In this document: one piece after another, positions 12,601 through 24,600 of the stretch
Position numbering within the stretch: the first letter of the stretch is position 1
Layout: each line of letters begins with the position of its first letter
Assembly (NCBI GenBank): GCA_914767715.1
Contig: OU612073.1
Location: 24,924,001-24,988,000 of the forward strand
Length of the DNA stretch: 64,000 bases
Source of the DNA: Membranipora membranacea
Taxonomy: Eukaryota; Bryozoa; Gymnolaemata; Cheilostomatida; Membraniporidae
Reading direction: 5' to 3'
Program-made: the position numbers and the translations under genes
Notes under the pieces: generated by a model
Told to the model about the DNA's origin: nothing
Seen by the model: the letters and a program-made list of their open reading frames with translations, nothing else
Databases searched by the model: none

Positions 12601-15600
12601 CTGAGAGCTATGTCCTGTATCCTCACACACAAGTCCTGTATCCTCACACACATGTCCTGTATCGGCTGGTGTCCTCTGGTGTCCTTGTATGCATGTGTTA
12701 TTCTGCGCTATTCTTGTATAAATGCGTCCGGGTTAGCGAGCTTGATGACGGCCACCACCCTCTCTTATTTTCATCAGATGACAGACCAAGAACAATAGAC
12801 ACTTTTGTCAAAGGCTGCATGGGTAGAAGCGTAAATCATGGCGAGGTGATGATGGTAAAGTGATTATTGTGTTTTTCAGGAATACTTGTGGTTCTTATCC
12901 TCCATAAGATTAGAGGAAGCCATAAAAGATTACACAATGCAATAATATCAGGTGAGAAAACGACCCTCAACTTCTGCATGGTCAGTTCCTCCCATAACAT
13001 GCAGGGGCAGATCCTGATATGACATTTAGAGGACCGCATACCTGGCCTAGCGGCTATCTAATGTAAGTGTGATGTGAGTTTGGCAGCTAGACACCAGGCC
13101 AGGTCAGAGACTCCCCTTAGTCAGCTGGCGGAGATTAGCTATGTCCCACATTGAGGTCACTGTTGTTATTGATGGATGTCATACAGCGATCGATCACATA
13201 TCAACGGTAATCACGGTAACGATTAGATGGAGATTAATGTCCAGTAATAACTTGTCCTCATGTATGTACCTAAGAACTGTGATCTGATGTGATCTGATGT
13301 GAGCTGAGCTGTATATACCTTCTACATGTAGGCTAGGTACACATCACATGTAAGGACTACCTACAGAACCTACAGAACCCACACAACCCACAGAACCTAC
13401 AGAACCCACAGAACCCACAGAACCTACAGAACCCACAGAACCCACAGAACCCACAGAACCTACAGAACCCACAGAACCCACAGAACCTCAACCTGTATTA
13501 ATGAGTAACAGCCTTTGCCTCAATCACCCTGGGTATAATTTTTTGTTTGTGTTGCAGATGCATAAAAGTTTTTTTCTTTTTTGCTCTGCGGTTTTTATAA
13601 CATGTTGATTAAAACAGCCCTGACTGTCCTGTCGTAATATTTCAATTTAAAACTTTGTCCTTGGTCTCCTCTGACTCACATTTATATGACGATATCTCGT
13701 TAGTTCCAATAGATTTTTGATCGAAAAGACATATTTGCCAATTGGCTTTACACAATTGAATTGATAGCCCCAATGTCAGGGTCTAGCTGTTTTACGGAGC
13801 CAAGAGATTGTGCTTCCGGTGATTATATTGTTGACACCGCGGCGTCAGAGTGAGTGGCTTCTGATTGTGCTAGACACCAGGCTGTCACATACTTTTAAAT
13901 GCCCTCTAAAGTTTTTGATTATTAAGGCTGATTGATACCAGGTAATATTAATTTCTCATGAAACATATACAATTATTTTTCATTGTTCAATCCGCACTGC
14001 TAGCTGTTAAAATATCGACAATGTGGCAGATTGCTGGGTGTCTGTCCGTGCCACTCTCTTGGATGTCAGATATATAAAATCGATCCATCATGTTCCGCAA
14101 AAAACCGAAGGTCTCATGGTCTGCTCTAGGCCAGCTTTATAAGGGGCGATGTAGAAAGGTCCCTAACAGCCGATGATACCTATGAGGATTTAGCCTTATA
14201 TTATTTGACCTAGGGCTTCCTATCCTCAGAGATAGCTAAGCTCACCTCCGCCCATGTTCTACATTATTCTAATTGTTTAATCAAACAATTGAAATAAATG
14301 TCACCTGGATCAAAAATTAATGAGCGCTTAAATGAAGAGAAATGTTAGTTGGACGAGATGACAATAGTTCTCTTAGGTGACACATGCACACGTTTAATAT
14401 TAGTGACAGTTTAAATACTTCCTTCTATGAAGACTTCCAAATTTCCCGGTTTTTTGCTTTTAATAACATATCATGTTGGTAGGAGATGGTATGTTTATAT
14501 ACCTAATGCATGTAACTTAAAGGTTGTTATCTTAAGAAATCACTAAAGAGAAGAAAAAACGATCACTTATTTTTCTAGAAGATCTGTGCATTTCAAATTA
14601 TTTATTTTATATAACCTAAAATCTTTTCTCACTGATATTGAAACTCATAATATTATTTTGACCAATTGATTAGTAAGGTATTGACTGCTGTCCAGTAGAA
14701 GAGGGAGTATAGCTCCATGTTCACGCTTTTTGTTTTCATTCTTCTTATAATTTATAAAACTGCTGTACTTGTGCTCATTATACAGGTTTTTCTGCAGGCT
14801 TAGTACATGGGCTGATTTAACATGCAGTATTTTAATCTAAGCCTAAGTACCAGCAGTTTAACAGCTAACATAAGACCACTACCACCCCAATCCATCCGCC
14901 GTCGTGGGTGACTGGTGGGTGCTGTAGTGGGTGCTGTAGTGAGTGCTGTAGTGGGTGCTGTAGTGAGTGCTGTAGTGAGTGCTGTAGTGGGTGCTGTACT
15001 GAGATTACCAGTATTACCAGTAGTATTTCTCTGTCTGACCCGTGGGTTTGTTACCGCCGCCAGGGAGGATATGAGGGTGATGACCCTCAGTTTTCACTTT
15101 TTGATTCCTTTTGAAGATCAATAAGCGACATTGTTTAGGTTGTGGAGGTCCCTGGTTTGGTCCCTCATATCTGGCTGTGGAGGGGAAGGTGGAGGAGTAT
15201 AGAGGGGTGGAGCTATGGCTCCTCGCCCACTAGACCAGAGCAAACAAACCCATAAGGAATTTCATGCAGGTTGCTTGTTTGAAATCATGAGAATAACAAA
15301 GATGAACAAATAATACTCAAATGAGAGGACAGTTTGTAGTATTTGTATCCCCTTTTCGATGATCTGTGTTTGTAGCCCTTTTTGAGGCTATTAACAGCCC
15401 TATTCAGTATCAATAATTCTTAAATTACAAAAATGGCACTTTATGACGTACAGTGACTGACTAGGGAGTTGTCCGCCCTGAACTATAAGATATACAAAAC
15501 AGAAAATGTAAACGGAGGGCAGGGCAGCGTAACAATCAGGTGGTATATTAGTCTGTCTGTCTGTCACTCATACTATCACACCACCTCTACTCATTAGTGT

Positions 15601-18600
15601 ACTTTAATTCACTTCTATTTTACAAAATCTGATCTGATGGAGTTCTGATAGGGCCGTAGTTTACATTTTCTGTTTTGTGTTGTAGGTTATTTACCCCGAG
15701 CAGACGAGAGCTCCGTCGTTCTGGAAGGCTACACTGTACACCTCTTTGCTGTGTCCCTCCTGATGGCATATCTCCTCCTGTGCCTCTAAATCCCATAATC
15801 TCCATGAGTTGTCAAAACTTTGTAAATAAGGATTAAAAACTGATACAACGCATTGCGGTACATTAATGCAGATCTAAATTTTTGCAAAGTCAGGCTAATG
15901 TTGCAAAATGTAAGAAGAAAAACTTTCTCAAGGTTTCAAGAGAATACAACTAACTCCAAGCTGGCTCCGGACTCTTACAGAACTTAAAGGGCAACCAAGG
16001 TTTCAAACAACTTCTCATTGATGGCCATTGATCAATAGCAGATTGCACCTTCTGCATGGGGAAAAAGACAAAATATAATTTGGATGATTATTCAGCCAGA
16101 ATTCTTGTGAAACATTTCTTCCATCAGGTACTCAAACTCAGCTAAAAGAGAATACCACATAGCAGTTTCCTGTTCCTGTTATTATTTAGCCTGTGCCTGC
16201 GCTACTTTGAGTTTTGCATCGCGTAATGCACAAAGCTGATGCTGCCCAGCACATTATTTGCTACCCATTAATGCATTGCTGCGAAACCTTTGGTTGCCCT
16301 TTAATACAAAGCTGTAAATTACAGCGACAGATAAAATATTTTATCATGAATGTATTTTCCTTGTCACAGAAAGGTGACACTAGATGATTAAGTATTGAGA
16401 GCTTATTAACACAGAGTAAGGATATATATCCTTATTCTGTATTATTAATGTCTTATAGCAAGGTCATGGCGACCTGCCATAAATAATATACTATCAATCA
16501 AATAATCATAACAGTGACAGCGACTGGTGGTGTTAAGACACAGCAATTCAGTTTGTGGTTTAAATTCTGTTTTTTGTATAAGTTGTTATGTAAATATGCA
16601 AGGTTACCCCTCAACTTTGCCAGGGTATGCAAGACCGTACCAGGCCAGTGATTAATAAATACCAGTGAGAAGCAATTTGTTGAGCGAAGGGTCCACTGAT
16701 TTCTGAAGTACAATCTATGTCAGTGTGTCACTTACCCTAACAATCTGCTCACATACTTACCACGCTGTGCCGAGGAATCTGCCATTAGGGTGGAAGGCCA
16801 CCCTGCTGACTCTGAAGGGGGCGTGGCCCTCGATATCAGCTATGGGTTCATCAGATTCCAGATTCCATAGTTTGACTGTACCGGCCTGATCACAGCTGGC
16901 TAAGTTTACAGCAGCAGTCGGTTGGCGTATAGTAGCATCAGGATGGAATGTTATACACGATGTCTGACACTGGTGACCTAAAGCAGAAGACAATATATAA
17001 GTATCACTGCATAAAGGAATATAAATATACATAACTACAATCAAAGGAAGTGAGGGGTAAGATAGAAATCCCTCAGTGAGCGATAATGGCTCGTCACATG
17101 ATCGGCAGAATTTCCTCCCCTGACACGCGGTACTGATAAAAGTGCCTAATCATGATACTTGCCACAATAGTATAGCAAGCACAAGGAGTCACGATCCTTA
17201 TTTCTGATGGTTGTTACAGTCCTGACCATTGGTAGCAACTATTAAAGAATTACACAAAAAATACTGTAGGGCTGAGTCTGTGCGACACCACATCATCCCC
17301 TGCCTACTCCCTACAGGTTTTGAGCTCATATAACTCGATTCCTGGCTAATTTGGGCCAAGTTTCATGGACAAGCTTCTGAACGCTGGGTTAAATTTTACC
17401 TCTCAGGTACACAGGAGAAATTTAACTTTGGAGCTCAAATTTTCACTGCAAGTGCAGATTATAGTTTCTCATTCCAAAATGATGGTTTGAGTCACAGAGG
17501 GATAATATAACTATCTGATGCACTCATTGCAGAGTGAGAGAGACACCCGAGATGTGCAGAGTGAGAGAGACACCCGGGATGTCTTTTGAATAGACTGTCC
17601 GGGAATATTTCTGTTCGATTAACAGATAAAACTAGCAATATGTTTTGGCCAAGCGATAGTGATGATTAGGCTCAACAAGTATTGCTAATTCGAATTGAAA
17701 GACCATTACAGAATAGAGGCAAGTGCATTCAAGAGAACACAACTCCAAAATGTACCGATAGTCATAACAGTTTAGCCCTGTCACGCGGCTACTTTTTGTG
17801 TAGCATGACAAGTATAGTCACAGTAGGAATAAAAAAAAATATAGAATAACTTTGTCTTCAGAGGATGATTTTATTTTTTACACACACATCTCTACCAATA
17901 AAATCAGTGCCATGTGATGAAGTAAAGTAACTGGGTTAGTGGGGAGACTCTCCAGGTCCGAAGGGAAGACTTAGTAGGTAATTATTAGTGGGCTGCATTG
18001 CTACTGTTTCTTTTTCCACTCCCATGTCACAGTAAAACAATGTGTTTTTAATTCCCACAATAATGGCTAATTGACCGCACATGCGACCACTGTTTGGTTG
18101 ATAGGAAAGCCGTACAGCGGTAACACCGTATTATTCACTGAAATGTCTCTTCTTTTTTTCTGGGACTGGTTCACTGTGCGAATAATCGACTGTTAAAATG
18201 ATCGATGTGCACTGAGGGAACTTAGCGTGGAAATCTTTTAACAACGAGCAGCTCAAACTATACCACATCTCACTGACCGCTCACTTTTTCAGTCTGCTGT
18301 GTATTGACAAACTCAACCATATACATTACTATGCTAAGTGGACACAGTAACTTTGACCGCAAGTAGTAGCAACCTAATTTTCTAAATTACTCATTCTAAC
18401 AAAACTCCTAGGAGTTATTGACACGGTGGCGATTTTTAAGGTTATCATTTTTTTGTCATTATTACTCAGACAGATTCATTTCATTGTGAACAGAGCAAAT
18501 ACACAGTGGCCAATCTTAGAAGAGGGTGGAAAATGTTCACGTTCGTAAATTTAGATCCGCCTAGGTTTTTTAGTAACGCGTCTCTGATAGTGGTATATTT

Positions 18601-21600
18601 TGGGCGGGATTATACACTATCCCCGCCTCTTATGGCTGCTAAACTAAAGACACAGCTGGCCTTCGCGGAGTGACAGTTCTGGGTCAGGTCTGAGAATAGC
18701 GTTACGCGAATCCGCTGACGTCAGTATAAGCCACGTATAAGCTTTGCATTGCTGCAGAGTCATAGGCCTACATATATTAGTATTCTTAGACCTAAAAACT
18801 GAACCTGACCGGAGTAGGTTCCAGCTTAGAATGTATTATAGGCCCTATGGTGCATGTCTTAAATATCCTACAAGATATCTACATGTTAGGCTTCAACAAG
18901 AGTTGATAAAGTGTTATTTATACTCTTTGAGATCACTGGCAGAGGAGAAACCACTATTTTTTTAAATTTTCAATTATATATTTTTCTCGCAGTATTTCAA
19001 GTTGGAAAATGATCATCAAAATAATAATCATTCTCATTCGTTCAAGGCCGACGCATTGTCAAGGCCGAAGCTATCAATTCCGAGAAGTGAATATTTGCTA
19101 GGAAATGATGACCACCAGGATTTTACGACAAGGAGAGCATTGTTGGTTTTTCTTATAACAGAGAATATCTCACGTCAACGTAGTGACTGCTGGTAATTAT
19201 TGTGATATAAGAGGCTCCGTGACCCTGAAGCAATAACTCAAACTCAGAAATATAGGAATATTAGCTGCAGTGTGACGACAGGACGGCTCGTAAATCCTTA
19301 TCAAATTGTAATCATGAACATTTTACCCATTTTTATACGCTCTATAGTAATGCCATCATTTGTTCTATTTTTGATAAAGCGGAGATAGGAGATATTAGCA
19401 TGTCCTCACTGCACTTAGTAGAAAACAAGAAAGATTTTCTCCTCTTATTTTACAGAAAGTTTCAAAATATTGCGCTATTTGCTATTACTTCTCATTTAAA
19501 AAAACAACCCTTATATTAAGTGTAAAATAGATTAAGCTGTCACCTAACGGACCCATTTTTTATGACTCACTTTCGATGAGGACGTTTTGCCCCAAGAGTC
19601 CAGGCACCGGACATACCACCACTATACCTGTACATACCAGCGACATCCTGCGACCTACCCACACGTACATCGGCGCCATGTGGTTAGCCCAGATATTTTC
19701 ATTGAGGACATTTTCCCATCGGTGAATAAACTTTTCAAAACAGAACCAGCAATCTCAATCTAGATTGGGCCAATATTTGAATATGATAACAATGCCCTAT
19801 TAATAGTGTACAGAGAATATTATACTGACATGCGTACTGTAAATACGAACCTCTGAGTACCCTGATCTCCTCACAGGCGGGTATAGACCAAAGTTTGCAG
19901 AGACCCGACCAGCTAGAGGTAGCTAACATCTCTGAGTTAGGAGAGAATTCACAGTAAGATATCGGTCTGCTGTCTCCTATCTGACTGGCCTCGTTAGTGA
20001 ACGACTACAAACAGAGTAGGGAACAACGACTACAACAGAGCAGGAACAGAGGTGATGGGTTAATGTGAAGTGGTAATGGGTACGGCAGCGACTCATATTA
20101 ACTAAATAACACCATACCATTTAATACCATTAAACGATAATGTTTAAAACATGACCAGTGGTCTTGTAGTTTGTACTAACTCTTCTCTCTTCTCTCTGAA
20201 GGTAATATATAGCTGGTATTTATGTCACCGATGTCAATAACCGGACCTCCCATAGTCTATGCACTTGGCAGGATATGCTTGGATTTTTCCTCTCATTACT
20301 TCTACACTAATCTTACTTCATATAGCCTAGGGTCCAATAATACACATTGTATGACCTTTTGTCAATGTCATGAATGACCGCCCTTATTCAAAATGAAAGA
20401 AATTCTGGCTGACATTTTCTTCACTACGTGGCAGTGAATATCTCTGCTCATGGGTATTTTCCAAACATGAGGCTACTTTTCCCAGAGTCTGACTGGAAAA
20501 CTCTCATACCGGGAGCAATATAGTAGGTGGCATAAATAGAAATCAGTAGATATTGCAGTTTTAGTGCTCCCCTTGATTAACTTATAACACTCAAGGGCAG
20601 ACAACTCCAGCAAGATCCTGCATTGTTCTCAGACTTTCTCTCGCCCGGGGGGCCGTCGGACGAGGGGCAAAAGCCTGGGGGGCTCAGACTAGACCTCCCA
20701 TAGCAATATTACTTAAAAACACATTTTAGTATCTGACTATGAATATAATCATATGACTACTCTTATAATCACACATGTACTGTGGACGTAGGAGAGGAGG
20801 TGGAGATTTATGCCGGTTGATGAAATGCTATTCTGGGAGAGATATTTCTTCAGTTTAGATTTGGTTAAATACTACATGATGACATGACTATGATAAATTG
20901 CACAAAGTGAACAAATTGAGCAGAGCAACCAGCTTTGCCGACATTTATTTCAGCTAATCCTGGTGTTATTTTGGCTTAGCATTGTTAGGGCAAGTAATAA
21001 AATTTGCTTCATCATCCTCATATTGTCTGTATTATTGACCTGCAATCTGTACAGTAGTTTCACATAGTGCACATGTACTCATGTACTGTATACTCATATA
21101 CTGTATACTCATATACTGTATACTCATATACTGTATACTCATATACTGTATACTCATATACTGTATACTCATATACTGTATACTCCTATACTGTATACTC
21201 CTATACTGTATACTCCTATACTGTATACTCATATACTGTATACTCATATAATGTATACTCATATACTGTATACTCATATACTGTATACTCATATACTGTA
21301 TACTAATATACTGTATACTCCTATACTGTATACTCATATACTGTATACTCATATAATGTATACTCATATACTGTATACTCATATACTCATATACTCATAT
21401 ACCGTAATCCCTCTCCTATAAGTCACCGGACTTATACGTGAATCACCCCCCTCAGAAAAAATAAAAAATGCTCCAGTTATAAGACACCCCACAGCTATAA
21501 GACACCCCACAGCTATAAGACACTCACTACACTACACTCACTACAAATGAACTAAGTAGTTTTGGGAAAAAACTGCCCTGAGTGGGTTTCGAACTCACAA

Positions 21601-24600
21601 CTCCATGTTTACAAGTCTTACGCTCTACCACTGAGCTATTCAGCTTCAGTGACTGTAATAGGTTTTGGTCCAATCTAAATATAAAAATGCTTCAAATGAT
21701 AGTCGCGTCTATATGCTACTCTCTTATAGCCGCCTTCACTTATAAGTCGCGCGATCTATAGGTGAGGGATTACGGTACTGTATACTAATATACTGTATAC
21801 TCATATACTGTATACTAATATACTGTATACTCATATACTGTATACTCATATACTGTATACTCATATACTGTATACTCATATACTGTATACTCATATACTG
21901 TATACTCATATACTGTATACTCATATACTGTATACTCATATAATGTATACTCATATACTGTATGTACATATGAGAGCAGGATTATACCTGCATAGTCTTA
22001 GTAAGTTCCTGTAGTTTAGCCTGTTTCTGAGTATGAGTGACCATAGAGTTAACTCTCTCATTTCTAAGTCTCTCAGCGGCCCTCGGTAGAGAATACTGAG
22101 CTATAACTATCCTCGCTTCCTTCAGTGCCAGCGAGCCTTCATGGTACCATGTGATGTTCTCCTAAGATTAACATAATACATCATATAAGAAAAACATTCA
22201 ACATAGAGCATATCTAGATGAGGGGACGGGGCTCAGGGGTGAGGTCTCTCAGGGAATCACTGCATGTCAACCAGTACGCAACAATGAGAAGCCATAAAAC
22301 ACTGAAGACCATCAATGTATCTGTGATTCCTGATTATTCTTCCGAGAATAACTGTTCAGAGTCCTGAAATGGAAGCTCTCTGGTTATACCTTAATGGGAC
22401 ACAATATCGTCATCAGATCGCGAACGACGGTTGGGAGGAATGTCACGTTTAAAATCGCCAAAGGTCATATTTTAATAAGATCAAGGTTTACACACAAGAT
22501 CATGTCGCGTTCCATTGTCGGTGAACAACCTTTAGAAAAGTTGGGTCCGGTTTGGTACAGGAACGGCACAAAATGTCAATCATAGAAGCCTCATTCGGAC
22601 GCGTACCCCATTATTATTGGCGTGTCACAAGAAAACTCTCTTTTCTGCAAGGCTATTTTGTTTTTAAAATATGTGGCCAGTTGCTTGCAGCTCAAAGCCA
22701 TCTGGATTTTTGTTATATAAACTGTTATTGGCCTATTTTGCGACGCACTCGCTTATATTGCTATGCGTCGAACTTGGACCGCAAATTATAAAACCTTGAA
22801 AATGAAATGTCCATGTCCATTTCCATATTCTCAGAAACCAGGGGCGAGGTAGATTCCAGATTATACTAAACCAAAATCGCCCCACTGGGTTTCTCAGCTA
22901 TACATTGAGAAGTATGTCGGTCGAATGCTAATAAATTACAGCAATCCAAAAAATAACATGTAAGTGTGATAACCAGTAACTAACTAGGAAATCCTGTTTG
23001 AAAGGTTGACACCAAAAAATGCATCGCAAAAAGCTATCAGTAACATCATCACAGTAAAACTGACTGAAAAAAATGTCAGCCATTTTGCAGGCAAAAACAA
23101 ACTGTCATCACATCAGACATCTTCTACCTGTAACCTCACATTTCACATTCTCCACAGCAATAATAATCTCTCATCTTTTTCCAATCAAGCTTTGGATATT
23201 TTTCCTGCCATATTGACAAAATGGATTCTGATCATTAAATGTCAAATATTATCTCCTATCAAAGTGCACTTTGTCAGAGATTGATAGCCTCCTCTCTCTT
23301 CAATTCCCTTCCAACCACAAGTTAAGGTTATACAAGAATCGCAGCAAAGACAATGATCCAAAAATCAGAGTCATCTCCAACTAACTGTGGTGTAAAGAGA
23401 GAGAGAGAGGGCAACTTCAAATTTGTATAATATTAGTAATCAAGGGCCAAGGAACACTGATATAGTATAAAATATACAATGCTCAGCCCAGTTTCGCTGA
23501 GTCAGCATATATAAACATCTATTCATGTATATCATTTAAAATTTAACAGTATCAACCCACAAGTAAAACTACCTACTTGGGCGCAGACGTCATCCCTATA
23601 TCCCAATAATAAGAGCTGTGTGGTCAGCAAACACACATTGAGGGTCTGTCGTCTCTACTCTCGTTCAGGGAGGACACGTCTAGGATGAATGATCAGTCAG
23701 AACCAAATCAGAACTCACTGACGGCACAAAAATTGACCCGGACATAAAATAGGACATGTATATATCCTTGACAGTCAGCACTTTTTTTTATTGCCTACTT
23801 AACTATTGTTTACTGGATATAGGCCTAAGCTGGAACTGGTTATTTTTAACGATGGTGCCACTCAATATGCATTCCTTTCTCTCGTCACTATGCCAACTAT
23901 TGAATACTGTATTTCTGTCAACCCTGAATTTCAGTAAACTGCGTATCTGACACAGAGGTCGCGTCCTTGAAACCATCAAAACTTCTATTTTGGGAATTAT
24001 TACGATGACAGGGGAACTTTTATAGCTTGTTTTCTGTTACGCACTTGTAAGAAAAGGGAGGATTACATAACAGGATCTGAAAGCTAACATTATACCAAAT
24101 GGAAGACAACTTTCATCAGAACTTTAATATGAAATATTATTCATAATAGTTGAAACTCGGTAGCCCAAAGGTAGCCACGAAATGTGCTTTAAAATATTAC
24201 TCAACCAATCTGTAATTACCTGAGACCTGTTTTCTCATTTACACTAATCCCAAAAGTAATATTATCAATTAAGATTACAACTGACACTTTTACCAATAAT
24301 GCAGTTGGTTACTTGTTACTGATAATTATGATTTTTGACTCAGGTAATATCTTGAATCATAGTAAGTTTGTGAAGTTGATCTCCGTTAATACGGCAGCTG
24401 TTATCACATAGGTTAACCTTGAGAGTGAGATATTCTTCTAATTAAACTATGAGGAGTAATACTATCACTGACGCTGGAGTAAAAGAAGGGGGACAACTCA
24501 TAATTTATAAGACACTCCACCAAAATGCGTCACTCCACCAAAATGAGTCACGGCATTGTATAGCATCTCTGGTATCAGCAGACACATATATATCACTCTA

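Noticed and set aside
14908-15124. Cys/Ser/Gly-rich and Ala/Val-rich frames
   Set aside because: Both are translations of the 12-bp minisatellite.
21570-21650. Functional tRNA gene on the minus strand with an anticodon-like TGT
   Set aside because: It lies inside a MITE with inverted ends, and the stems are imperfect.
21032-21969. Open frames rich in Met-Ser-Ile-Gln-Tyr or Tyr-Ser-Tyr-Thr-Val on both strands
   Set aside because: They are translations of the 15-bp satellite, whose period is a multiple of three; no start context or splice support.
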